In this document: in pieces, positions 1 to 7,277 of the stretch | Layout of the letters: each line of letters starts with the position of its first letter | Numbering within the stretch: the stretch's first letter is position 1 | Origin: VRUE01 sp035556755 | Lineage (GTDB): Bacteria > Actinomycetota > Thermoleophilia > Solirubrobacterales > 70-9 | Direction: 5' to 3' | Length of the DNA stretch: 15,598 bases | Assembly (NCBI GenBank): GCA_035556755.1 | Contig: DATMEP010000129.1 | Span: 1 to 15,598 of the forward strand | Translations under genes and position numbers: made by a program | Notes under the pieces: generated by a model | What the model saw: only the letters and a program-made list of their open reading frames with translations | Told to the model about the DNA's origin: nothing | Database searches by the model: none

Positions 1-1
1 G

Positions 2-184
2 ACCGTCTCCAAGATCGGCGACGAGCAGGTCTTCTACCTGCAGAGCCACGGGCTCGACGAGGAGGAGGCCTCGAAGATGATCGTCAACGGCTTCATCGAG
101 CCGGTCACCAAAGAGCTGCCGATGGAGTACGCGGTCGAGCTGAACCGTTTGATCGAGCTGCAGATGGAGGGAAGCATTGGCTGA
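2..184 (+). CDS. sufB: SufB C-terminal fragment, Fe-S cluster assembly scaffold (partial, 5' end outside window)
   Basis: The first 60 codons of the window are the C-terminus of a SufB/SufD-family protein. The stretch reading DEQVFYLQSHGL, followed by EEASKMIVNGFIEP, is the hallmark C-terminal helix pair of this family, and the same pattern recurs at the end of the next gene. By family knowledge, SufB works in the SufBCD complex, which assembles Fe-S clusters in the cytosol with SufC as the ATPase. The stop (TGA, 182-184) lies inside the start region of sufD, so the two are translationally coupled. SufB rather than SufD is inferred from its position directly before a clear sufD; the rest of the gene lies left of the window. 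Confidence 0.88.
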   Translation, partial: TVSKIGDEQVFYLQSHGLDEEEASKMIVNGFIEPVTKELPMEYAVELNRLIELQMEGSIG

Positions 185-1337
185 GGTCGCGACCGCATCC
201 GCTTGGCTTTCAGAGAGGCGCCAGCGGGGCGCCTCTCTCGCGCAGAGCCTCCCCCTTCCCGACCAGAAGGCGAAGGGGTGGGAATTCACCGATCTCTCGG
301 CGCTGGATCTCGACTCCTACGAGCCCGGACCGGCAAACGCCTCGATCGAGGGCGGCGAGGGCGCCACGGTGCTGCCGCTGGCGGCGGCGCTGGAGTCCCA
401 TGACGAGCTGCTGCGCGAGCGGCTCGGCTCGCTGGTGCCGGTCGAGGATCCCTTCGTTGCCCGCAACGAGGCCAACTGGCGCGACGGCGTTCTCGTCCAC
501 GTGCCGCGCGGCGTCAAGGTCGCCGAGCCGATCCGGGTCGAGCTGCCGCTCGACGAGGACGGCACCGCGGTCGCCTGGCGCACCGTGATCGTGTTGGAGG
601 AAGGCGCCGAGGCCGAGGTCTGGGAGCACTGCTCCTCCAGCGGCGACGAGACCGACGCGCTGCTCAACTCGGTGGTCGAGCTGCACGTCGGCCAGGCGGC
701 GACGCTGCGCTATGTCAGCACCCAGGACATCTCCGAGCGTGCCTGGATCTTCGCCACCCAGCGGGCGCAGGTCGAGCGCGACGGCCGTCTCGACTGGACC
801 GCTCTCGGCTTCGGCTCGGGGCGCGGCAAGGTGCGGATGGAGACCAACCTGGCGGGCCAGGGCTCCGAGGCGCGGGTGACCGGCGGCTACGCCGGCGGCC
901 CCGGGCAGCACCTCGACTACGACACGACCCAGGAGCACGCCGCCCCCAACACCTTCTCCGACCTCGCCTTCCGCGGTGTGCTCGCCGCCGGAGCAACCTC
1001 GGTCTGGCGCGGCATGATCCGGGTCGACCCCGGCGCCCAGGGGACCGACGCCTTCCAGGAGAGCCGCAACCTGCTGCTCTCCCCCGACGCCCACGCCGAC
1101 TCGATCCCGGGGCTGGAGATCGAAGCCGACGACGTCCGCTGCACCCACGCCGCCGCGATCGCCCAAATCGATCGCGACCAGCTCTTCTACCTGACCTCGC
1201 GTGGGCTCGACCCGGCGTCAGCCAAGCAGGTGATCATCGAGGGTTTCCTCGAGTCCCTGGTCGAGCGGCTGGCTGAGGGCCCGGTGCGCGACGAGGTTTC
1301 CGCAGCCCTCGAGCGCCGCCTCGCCGAGATCCTCTGA
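177..1337 (+). CDS. sufD: SufD, Fe-S cluster assembly protein
   Basis: This 386-residue protein is of normal length for SufD, the SufB partner in the SufBCD scaffold. Residues 1-100 are the variable helical N-terminus (including KGWEFTDLS). Residues 100-320 are the parallel beta-helix region, with typical motifs such as GVKVAEPI and a GGYAGGPGQHLDY segment. Residues 320-386 are the C-terminal helices, with the conserved C322-T-H324 site and the DQLFYLTSRGLD motif. The start is TTG at 177, chosen because GGAGG at 166-170 sits 6 nt upstream and the frame overlaps the sufB stop by 8 nt, a coupled arrangement. No sufC or sufS follows: the next genes are convergent. A MIP18/SufT-type gene lies about 12.5 kb downstream. 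Confidence 0.93.
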   Translation: MAEVATASAWLSERRQRGASLAQSLPLPDQKAKGWEFTDLSALDLDSYEPGPANASIEGGEGATVLPLAAALESHDELLRERLGSLVPVEDPFVARNEANWRDGVLVHVPRGVKVAEPIRVELPLDEDGTAVAWRTVIVLEEGAEAEVWEHCSSSGDETDALLNSVVELHVGQAATLRYVSTQDISERAWIFATQRAQVERDGRLDWTALGFGSGRGKVRMETNLAGQGSEARVTGGYAGGPGQHLDYDTTQEHAAPNTFSDLAFRGVLAAGATSVWRGMIRVDPGAQGTDAFQESRNLLLSPDAHADSIPGLEIEADDVRCTHAAAIAQIDRDQLFYLTSRGLDPASAKQVIIEGFLESLVERLAEGPVRDEVSAALERRLAEIL

Positions 1338-1338
1338 T

Positions 1339-1352
1339 CCGGCCCTAGCCGG
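1339..1352. terminator. Possible short hairpin between convergent sufD and BBE genes
   Basis: CCGGC (1339-1343) can pair with GCCGG (1348-1352) across a CCTA loop, immediately after the sufD stop. The stem is only 5 bp and no T-tract follows, so termination by it is a weak inference. Confidence 0.3.
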
Positions 1353-1411
1353 GGTCGGCGTCAAGCGAGCGGCGCCACCGCCCATGTGTGCCATCGAAGC
1401 CCTTCTCTCGG

Positions 1412-2809
1412 TCAGTCGGGCGGGATGTTCTGGTTCAGCCGGAAGACGTTGTCGGGGTCATAGCGGCGCTTCAGCGCCTTCAGCCGGTCGTACTTCCGCG
1501 GCCCGTAGGCCTGGCGGACCCGCTCCTCGCCCTCGTTCATGAGGAAGTTCACGTAGACGCCGCCACTCTGGTGAGGCTGAAGGGCCGACCAGAAGTCGCG
1601 AACCCACTCGCGCTCCTGGTCGAAGCCGTCGCGCCCCGCCGTCGCCGCCGTGATGTTGAAGGTGTGACCGACGCCACGACCGTTGAAGGCCGTCTCCTCC
1701 TCGCCCACCCGCGAGATCGCGCCGCCCATCTGCCAGATCGGAAAGCTCGTCAGCGGGGAATGGATGCGCATCGAGTGCTCCACCGTGATGTCGATGACCT
1801 CATCGGTGAGCTCCGCCACGTCGCAGGCCCGCATGTAGTACCACTGCCCGTGCGGGAAGGAGGGGTCGAACATCGCCTGGTGCTCGAGGAAGGGCTTCGG
1901 CTCGCAGAGATCGAGCACAGGCGATCCGAATGCCTTCAGCGGCGCGACCGTCTCTTCCCCCGCCTCGACCGATCCGGCATGGCAACAGACGACGGCGACG
2001 ACCGGCTTGCCGTGAAGCTCGGTTGGGATGAACGGAAGCGGTGGCGCCTTGCGATGGATCACGATCGTCATCAGGTCGTCCGGCGCATCGGCGATCCAGT
2101 CCCTGTAGAAGCGCAGCACGTTCGGCGACTCCTCGATCGGCCAGAACACCGGCCCGGCGACCACATTCGGACCGAGCGGGTTGAGGCGGAACTCGAACCT
2201 GGTGATGACGCCGAAGTTCCCGCCACCGCCGCGGATGCCCCAGAAGAGGTCGGAATTCTCGGTTTCGCTGGCCTTCAGCAGCTCGCCGTCGGCGGTGATC
2301 AGGTCGACCGAGAGGAGCTGGTCGATCGTCAGCCCGTACTTGCGCTGCAGCCAACCTATGCCGCCGCCGAGGGTGAGCCCGGCGAGCCCGGTGTGGGTGA
2401 CGATCCCGGCCGGAACCGCGAGCCCTGACGCCTGCGTCTCGCGATCGAGCTCGCCGAGGAGAACCCCGGCCTCGGCGCTCGCCGTGCGCGCCTCGGGATC
2501 GACGCGGATCCCCTTCATCAGGCCCAGATCGATGACTATCCCGGCGTCGCAGACGGACAGGCCGGGAAAGCTGTGCCCACCGCCCCTGACTGCGAGCGGG
2601 AGGCCTGTCCGCCTCGCAAACGCCACCGCCGCGCTCACATCGGAGGCGTCGACGCAGCGAGCGATCAGGGCGGGGTGCCGATCGATGGAGCCGTTCCAGA
2701 CCGCCCGGTGCCGATCGTAGGCGCCGTTGCCCGGCCGTACGAGCTCCCCGGCGAAGGAGGTCCCCAACTCGCCCAGCGCGACTGGGTCAATTTCGATCCC
2801 CTCGCTCAC
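1412..2809 (-). CDS. FAD-linked oxidoreductase, berberine-bridge-enzyme (BBE) type
   Basis: This 465-residue protein has an N-terminal PCMH-type FAD-binding domain (about residues 40-215) and a C-terminal BBE domain. RGGGHS (75-80) carries H79, the expected site of covalent 8-alpha-histidyl FAD linkage. The position that holds the second FAD-linking cysteine in bicovalent relatives is occupied by T138 in VTHTGLAG, so single-covalent FAD is predicted. GLTLGGGIGWL and GIRGGGGNFGV are classic family segments. The C-terminus has the BBE signature YGPRKYDRLKALK, then YDPDNVF. The family oxidises sugars, alcohols or alkaloid-like substrates; the substrate here is unknown. The start is GTG at 2809, supported by an AAGGGG Shine-Dalgarno about 7 nt upstream. 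No signal peptide is visible. It is the last gene of the minus run, 72 nt after the secreted hydrolase. Confidence 0.88.
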   Translation of the reverse strand: MSEGIEIDPVALGELGTSFAGELVRPGNGAYDRHRAVWNGSIDRHPALIARCVDASDVSAAVAFARRTGLPLAVRGGGHSFPGLSVCDAGIVIDLGLMKGIRVDPEARTASAEAGVLLGELDRETQASGLAVPAGIVTHTGLAGLTLGGGIGWLQRKYGLTIDQLLSVDLITADGELLKASETENSDLFWGIRGGGGNFGVITRFEFRLNPLGPNVVAGPVFWPIEESPNVLRFYRDWIADAPDDLMTIVIHRKAPPLPFIPTELHGKPVVAVVCCHAGSVEAGEETVAPLKAFGSPVLDLCEPKPFLEHQAMFDPSFPHGQWYYMRACDVAELTDEVIDITVEHSMRIHSPLTSFPIWQMGGAISRVGEEETAFNGRGVGHTFNITAATAGRDGFDQEREWVRDFWSALQPHQSGGVYVNFLMNEGEERVRQAYGPRKYDRLKALKRRYDPDNVFRLNQNIPPD

Positions 2810-2881
2810 CGCGTTTCCCCTTCGTTCGACTGCTCCGGATCTTCTCCGGCTGGAAACAGCCTGTCAAACGGCGTGCCCGCC

Positions 2882-4981
2882 CTAGGGCCCGGCGAAGCCG
2901 ATCGCGAAGCAGGGGCCGCCGCCGCAGTTGTCGCTTTCCAGGATCGTCCCGGCCAGGAAGTTCGAGACGAGCTGCTGCTCGGCCGGCGTCGCGCGCGGGG
3001 CGCCGTGGGGGTCGACGCCGCTGCGGTTGGGCAGGTTCTCGTAGGGCGGCGGGTCGACGCCGACCACGGTCCCTGGCGGGTCCTCGCGAACGGGGCCGGT
3101 GTCCCAGTAGTAGATCGCCGACCCGGCATAGGGGTACTCGCGGATCGGCGGTACGCCCCAGAGCACGTCGGTGTCCGGCCAGCGGCCCGGGAAGAGGACG
3201 GGCCGGTGAGCGCGGGCGCCGATCGTCCGTGCCTCGACGTCGGCCTGGTAGATCGTCACCTGGTGGTCGCCGAAGGCAACGTTCATCAGCACCTGATGGG
3301 CCGGCGTGCCGGGCAGCGGATCGTCGGTCATCCGGTGCGCGTAGCCGTTCGGCTCGCCGCGGTCCCACAGCATCTGGATCAGATCGAGGACGAGCGGGCG
3401 CGCCGTTTCGTTCGGGTAGGACGGATTGAAGACCTGGGCGAAGGGGTCGAAGTCGACCGAGCGAGGCAGCAGCACCGAGTAGTTCATCGCGGGCACGCCG
3501 AGTGAGGCGCGGGTGAAGTCCGGCGCAACGGCGGTCAGCGCGCCGCCCATGATGCCGCCCTGGCTGTTGCCGTTGTAGGTGAGCGGGCCCGTGCCCAGCA
3601 CCGGGCCGCTGCCGAGCGTCCCGTCCTGGTGGAAGGCGGGACTGGTGGTGAACCCACTCGGGCTGATCATCGCCCGCCCCAGGTAGAGCTCGTTGAGCAG
3701 GCCCTGCTGGAGACGATCGGGGATCGCGGGGAAGCGAGAGAGGTCCTGGAGGGCGAAGATCGCGACCGGGACGTCGGTCTCCGACATGCCGATCTCGTCG
3801 GTCGCGCAGGTGACGAACCGGTGCTCCTGGGCGAGGCTCCGCTGCGGGCTCGAACCGACCTCGGCGGCACGACCGAAGAGGCCGTGGCCGTAGAGCTGGG
3901 GACGGCCGGTCCCGGATGGGCCACTGGCGACCGAAACCGGCACGATGCAGTCGAAGTTGGCGGTCCAGGTGCCGTTCTGAACCGGCATCCCGCTCGAATC
4001 GAGCTGCATGGTGCCGAACGGGCCGCAGGTCGGGAGCAGGTAGCAGGGCACCTCGAAGGTGCCTTTCACCCGACGGGCGATCTGGCCGGAATTCGGTTCC
4101 TCTTCGACGCTGGTCACCTGGAAGCTCGGCGAGGTGCCCTGCGGGACGCCGTCGGCGAGGTCGGCGTCGCCGAGCTGGGCGAAGGCGGAATCGCGCATCG
4201 CCAGCATCCGGCCGGCGTTGTTGAGGTCGCTGGCCACGGTGAAGTCCCAGGCGAGGTAGAGGTCGTCGCGATCGATCGCCGCCCGGCGCAGCGTCTTGAA
4301 GATCTCGCGGAAGTGCTTGCGGCGGGCGTCGATCTCCGGCTGCTTGGACGGCACCCGGTCGCGGTAATAGCGGAAGGCGGCGGGCGCTTCGATCCGCTCG
4401 CCGGCCGCGTTGCGCAGGTTGCGCAGGGCGACGACGTAGCGGTGACCGGCGGCGAAGTTGACCGCAGGATGGATCTCCAGCGCCGCCTGGGCGGGATCGG
4501 CCGCGGTCGAGTCGATCTCGACCCAGATCGGCCAGCGCTTGCCGGTCTCGGCGTCGAGCACCACGACCGGCGCGTTCGGCCGCCGGTAGCGGCCGATGTG
4601 CTCGATCGGGACTGCGCCGGTCGCGCGGACGTCGGCGACCGTGTCGATGCCGGGCACCTCGAGCAGGATCGTTGCGCCCTGACTGAAACCGTCGGAGGCG
4701 TTGTAGGGGGCGGCGTCGACATGGGTGCCGAGGACGTTGGCGGGCATTCCCTCCGTCCTGAAGTCGATTCTGAGCCCCGTCGCGCTGGTCGGGTCGGGGC
4801 GCGTGTAGAAGTCGTTCGGGAAGGGCAGCATGCAGAGCGGGTTGTCCGGCTCCGCGATGAAGTCGCAGCTCTCGGCCTCCGACATGTCGATCGGCGGCAG
4901 GGTGTGCTTGGCGAGGGCCGATCCAGGCATCGCCAGAGCGAGGACGATCGCTGCAACGGCGGTGCTCACCCAAACCCTCAT
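2882..4981 (-). CDS. Large secreted alpha/beta-hydrolase (lipase/esterase-like)
   Basis: This 699-residue protein has a clean Sec signal peptide: basic MR start, hydrophobic core, predicted cleavage after ALA at about residue 24. GNSQGG (471-476) is a nucleophile elbow with S473 as likely catalytic serine. YGHGLFG (364-370) resembles an oxyanion-hole HG segment. H573 in GDHQV is a good candidate catalytic histidine; the acid residue cannot be assigned by eye. Several paired cysteines (39/50, 313/319, 345/392, 686/691) fit an exported, disulfide-bonded enzyme. It resembles the large bacterial extracellular lipase-like proteins with a long N-terminal region; substrate unknown. The start is ATG at 4981 with a GAGGAAG Shine-Dalgarno about 5 nt upstream. 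It follows the 38-aa microprotein by 50 nt. Confidence 0.8.
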   Translation of the reverse strand: MRVWVSTAVAAIVLALAMPGSALAKHTLPPIDMSEAESCDFIAEPDNPLCMLPFPNDFYTRPDPTSATGLRIDFRTEGMPANVLGTHVDAAPYNASDGFSQGATILLEVPGIDTVADVRATGAVPIEHIGRYRRPNAPVVVLDAETGKRWPIWVEIDSTAADPAQAALEIHPAVNFAAGHRYVVALRNLRNAAGERIEAPAAFRYYRDRVPSKQPEIDARRKHFREIFKTLRRAAIDRDDLYLAWDFTVASDLNNAGRMLAMRDSAFAQLGDADLADGVPQGTSPSFQVTSVEEEPNSGQIARRVKGTFEVPCYLLPTCGPFGTMQLDSSGMPVQNGTWTANFDCIVPVSVASGPSGTGRPQLYGHGLFGRAAEVGSSPQRSLAQEHRFVTCATDEIGMSETDVPVAIFALQDLSRFPAIPDRLQQGLLNELYLGRAMISPSGFTTSPAFHQDGTLGSGPVLGTGPLTYNGNSQGGIMGGALTAVAPDFTRASLGVPAMNYSVLLPRSVDFDPFAQVFNPSYPNETARPLVLDLIQMLWDRGEPNGYAHRMTDDPLPGTPAHQVLMNVAFGDHQVTIYQADVEARTIGARAHRPVLFPGRWPDTDVLWGVPPIREYPYAGSAIYYWDTGPVREDPPGTVVGVDPPPYENLPNRSGVDPHGAPRATPAEQQLVSNFLAGTILESDNCGGGPCFAIGFAGP

Positions 4982-5031
4982 CGGCTTCCTCGGCTACCCC
5001 GAGCCGGGCGCCGCAAACGGCCAGCGCAGCC

Positions 5032-5148
5032 TTAGTCGCGCCTCCTGCGCTCGGCAAGCGTCGTCCTCACGATCGAGCCGAGCACGATCAGCACCGGCGG
5101 CAGGTATAGGACCCAGAGCCAGTGGCTGACGTGGGCAAGCGGCAGCAT
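5032..5148 (-). CDS. 38-residue single-span membrane microprotein
   Basis: This short gene reads ATG at 5148 to TAA at 5032. The protein starts MLPLAHVSHWLWVLYLPP and continues with a hydrophobic segment (about residues 10-28, ending PPVLIVLGSIV), then a strongly basic tail ending AERRRRD, so one membrane helix with a cytoplasmic C-terminus is predicted. It sits 32 nt after the polytopic membrane protein and 50 nt before the secreted hydrolase, on the same strand. A GAAGGGG tract lies just upstream of the ATG, and a TACCCT hexamer lies 8 nt upstream, so it may have its own promoter. The hydrophobic-then-basic composition and the placement in a tight run argue against a chance open frame. Function unknown; a small partner of the neighbouring membrane protein is a guess. 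Confidence 0.62.
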   Translation of the reverse strand: MLPLAHVSHWLWVLYLPPVLIVLGSIVRTTLAERRRRD

Positions 5149-5156
5149 GCCCCTTC

Positions 5157-5162
5157 AGGGTA
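5157..5162 (-). promoter_or_regulatory. Possible -10 hexamer before the 38-aa gene
   Basis: On the minus strand this reads TACCCT, 8 nt before the ATG at 5148. It matches the TAnnnT form seen before other genes here, but lies within a likely operon and next to a G-rich Shine-Dalgarno-like tract, so a promoter role is uncertain. Confidence 0.3.
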
Positions 5163-5180
5163 GAGGGACAGCGCCGCGGC

Positions 5181-6575
5181 TCAGCCGTTGGCGACCGAGA
5201 GCAGGTAGAGGCCGAAGCAGGTGAAGGCGACCATCACCGCCAGCATCCAGTACTGGGAGCGGGCCGCCTGGCGGTAGTCGCCCCAGTAGGCGACGGCCCG
5301 GTCGTGGGCGAGGGTGAGGGCGATCACGTGGCCGATCACGAGCGCGCCGACCTGCACGTACCAGATCGCGTTGGCGCTGAGGATGCGGAAGTCGATTCCG
5401 CCCGAGGCGGTGCCGAAGAGGTCGGTGCTCGCCGTCCCCAGCGGGTCCGAGAGCAGGTAGGTGAACTGCGCCTGCTCCTGGAAGACGAAGAGGCTGAAGT
5501 AGTGGGCGACGAGGTAGGCGAGGGCGATCGGGATCAGCGTGTGGGCGAAGCCCGAGCGCAGCCGTTGGACGGACGGCGCTCCGCCGACGCTTGCCATCCC
5601 GCGCACCCCGAGCATGTAGATAAGCCAGACCCCGCCGAAGCAGAGCAGCATGAAGAGGGTGTCGGCGACGCGCTCCGCCGCAACAGCGCCGAGGCCGATG
5701 TCGAGGAACCAATCGATGACGCTCTCGATCGCGCCCTGGAAGGCGCCCTCCTGGGCACCGTCGAAGCTGGTCGAGGCGATCGAGGCGATCACCACGGCGG
5801 CCGAGCCGGGCACCGTCGCCCAGCGCGTCGCCGCCGAGAACGGCCTCCTCAACCCGAGCCTGCCGTCCCTGGCGCCGAACGCGCCGAGCTGGGCGAACAT
5901 GCCGAAGTAGACCGAGAAGACCTCGCCGCGTTCGCACCACTTCTCGGTACCGAACAGAGCGATCATCGCCAGCGTGTAGCCGCTGTAGGCGAGGGCGGCG
6001 ACGGCCGTGGTCTGCGGCGAGAGGCCGACCGCCACACCGCCGCTCGGCCCGTAGACGACCTCGAGCCAGACGAAGGCGAGCAGGCCGATCGCCGCCGGCC
6101 AGCGGCCGAGCGCCTCCGGGTAGGCGAGGTGAGCCGGCCGCTGGCCGGCCAGCGCCCCGAAGGTCCCCCCCACCGCCCGGCCGATCGCCCGCCACGGGTT
6201 GAACGGCCTGAAGACGTCCCCGAGGAGGACGCTGAGCACCGGGAACCCGAGCCAGACGGTGACGAAGACGAAGGTGAGGGCGAAGTTGCGGTCGGGCGCT
6301 TCGGTGCCGCGCAGGCCGGCGTAGACGGCGACGCCGAGCAGGAAGACGCCGATCGCGCCGCAGAGGATCTGCGCCGGCAGGCCGAGCAGGGCCCGCGAGA
6401 GCCCCGCCCCGAGGGGACGCCATCGTTCCTCCTCGAAGCGGGGCTCGCGCCAGGCGACCGAGAGCGCGAAGAAGGAGACGATCAGGACGATCGACGCCCC
6501 CCAGGCGAACAGCCATTCGGGGATCGGCAGGTCCTGCCGAGCCAGCAGCGCGTGCGCGTACGGCAGCAGGGTCAC
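5181..6575 (-). CDS. Polytopic integral membrane protein (related actinobacterial proteins are named fenitrothion hydrolase-like)
   Basis: This 464-residue protein is dominated by hydrophobic segments, about nine to eleven membrane helices by eye (for example near residues 24-40, 62-86, 98-118, 163-180, 188-208, 310-335, 348-365, 405-425 and 440-460). Between them are loops with conserved-looking motifs: DLPIPEWLFAWGAS near the N-terminus, VFRPFNPWRAIGR, and EKWCERGEVFSVYF. The N-terminal pattern recalls proteins annotated in actinobacteria as fenitrothion hydrolase; that name comes from memory and does not establish the activity. The GTG start at 6575 overlaps the TGA of the lipoprotein gene in a GTGA arrangement, so the two are translationally coupled and probably act together at the membrane. 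Confidence 0.75.
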   Translation of the reverse strand: MTLLPYAHALLARQDLPIPEWLFAWGASIVLIVSFFALSVAWREPRFEEERWRPLGAGLSRALLGLPAQILCGAIGVFLLGVAVYAGLRGTEAPDRNFALTFVFVTVWLGFPVLSVLLGDVFRPFNPWRAIGRAVGGTFGALAGQRPAHLAYPEALGRWPAAIGLLAFVWLEVVYGPSGGVAVGLSPQTTAVAALAYSGYTLAMIALFGTEKWCERGEVFSVYFGMFAQLGAFGARDGRLGLRRPFSAATRWATVPGSAAVVIASIASTSFDGAQEGAFQGAIESVIDWFLDIGLGAVAAERVADTLFMLLCFGGVWLIYMLGVRGMASVGGAPSVQRLRSGFAHTLIPIALAYLVAHYFSLFVFQEQAQFTYLLSDPLGTASTDLFGTASGGIDFRILSANAIWYVQVGALVIGHVIALTLAHDRAVAYWGDYRQAARSQYWMLAVMVAFTCFGLYLLSVANG

Positions 6576-6997
6576 GGTTCGACGCGCAGCTCCACGATCT
6601 GTTCGCCGCTGCCGTGCAGCTCACCCTCGAATATCCCTTCGATATCGGCCGGGAAGGAGATCGTCGCCGAGCCGCCTGCCGGTATCTCCTTGCTCACGTC
6701 GTAGCCGTGGATGTGGACCTCGTCGGCGGTGTTGGAGCGAACGGTGAAACGGACCTGTTCGCCGGCCTCGTAGTCGAGCTCCGTCACGCCCCCGACCGGT
6801 TTCCCGCCGCGGACGACGATCGTCGGGGTCGCGGGCTCCTCCGGCGTCGTGCTCTGAGCGCCGGAGGGGGTATTGGTGCTGTCAGTGGTTCTGGCGGTCG
6901 TGGCGGTCGACTCCTCGTCGTCCCCGCATGCCGATAGGGCTCCAGCGGCGCCGAGCGCGAACACGGCGACGGCAGCGTACGTCCTCATCAATCTCAT
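6572..6997 (-). CDS. Cupredoxin-like lipoprotein
   Basis: This 141-residue protein starts with a lipoprotein signal: basic MRLMR, hydrophobic stretch, then lipobox LSAC with C24 as the lipidation site. Residues 26-58 are a Thr/Ser/Glu/Pro-rich linker. Residues 59-141 look like a small cupredoxin-type beta-sandwich, with DEVHIHGYD (92-100), a PAGGSATISF strand and GIFEGELHGSGEQI near the end. Potential metal ligands are H95, H97 and H128, but the Cys and Met of a type-1 copper site are absent, so it may bind copper differently or not at all. The start is ATG at 6997, with AAGGAGG 5 nt upstream, one of the best Shine-Dalgarno sites here. It is coupled to the downstream polytopic membrane protein. 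Confidence 0.78.
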   Translation of the reverse strand: MRLMRTYAAVAVFALGAAGALSACGDDEESTATTARTTDSTNTPSGAQSTTPEEPATPTIVVRGGKPVGGVTELDYEAGEQVRFTVRSNTADEVHIHGYDVSKEIPAGGSATISFPADIEGIFEGELHGSGEQIVELRVEP

Positions 6998-7035
6998 CTC
7001 TGCCTCCTTCTCGTAGGTGCTTGCTCGGGGCCCGG

Positions 7036-7272
7036 CTAGGCGGGCGGAGCGCGACCTGCGATCGAGAAGGCGAGCAGCAGCCCGCCGTGCGCCGCGCCCG
7101 CGTCGGGCCGACGCGGGCGGTTCGAGCTGACCGCTGTCGCGACCCGGATGCCGGCCCAGGACCCGATCCGGTCGGCGAGCCGTATCGCGGCGTCCAGGCC
7201 CGGATAGCGGCCGAGGACCAGCGAGCCGACCAGCAGCAGGAGCGGCAGCGCTGGCAGCAGAAACTCGAGCAT
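7036..7272 (-). CDS. 78-residue membrane-anchored hypothetical protein
   Basis: The protein opens with one strong hydrophobic helix (residues 3-20, LEFLLPALPLLLLVGSLVL), followed by GRYPGLDAAIRLADRI, a basic Arg/Pro segment, and a C-terminal GGLLLAFSIAGRAPPA. The start is ATG at 7272, only 5 nt after the stop of the CADD-like gene on the same strand, and the stop is 38 nt before the cupredoxin-like lipoprotein, so it sits inside a tight gene run. Small actinobacterial proteins with a one-helix start, a GRYPG motif and a C-terminal GRAPP are familiar as hypothetical proteins, but I cannot name a function. No strong Shine-Dalgarno is visible; coupling to the preceding gene is likely. Confidence 0.68.
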   Translation of the reverse strand: MLEFLLPALPLLLLVGSLVLGRYPGLDAAIRLADRIGSWAGIRVATAVSSNRPRRPDAGAAHGGLLLAFSIAGRAPPA

Positions 7273-7277
7273 GGGAC

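Noticed and set aside
3629..5035. A 468-residue plus-strand frame opposite the secreted hydrolase
   Set aside because: It is an antisense shadow rich in Gly, Arg and Glu without domain-like motifs; the minus gene explains the region. The same applies to long antisense frames at 210-1166, 1388-2428, 5304-6704 and 10603-11940.
2787..5057. A 756-residue open frame on the minus strand overlapping the secreted hydrolase
   Set aside because: It is Arg/Pro/Ala-rich, typical of an out-of-frame reading of high-GC DNA, and the overlapping frame has a signal peptide, nucleophile elbow and Shine-Dalgarno.
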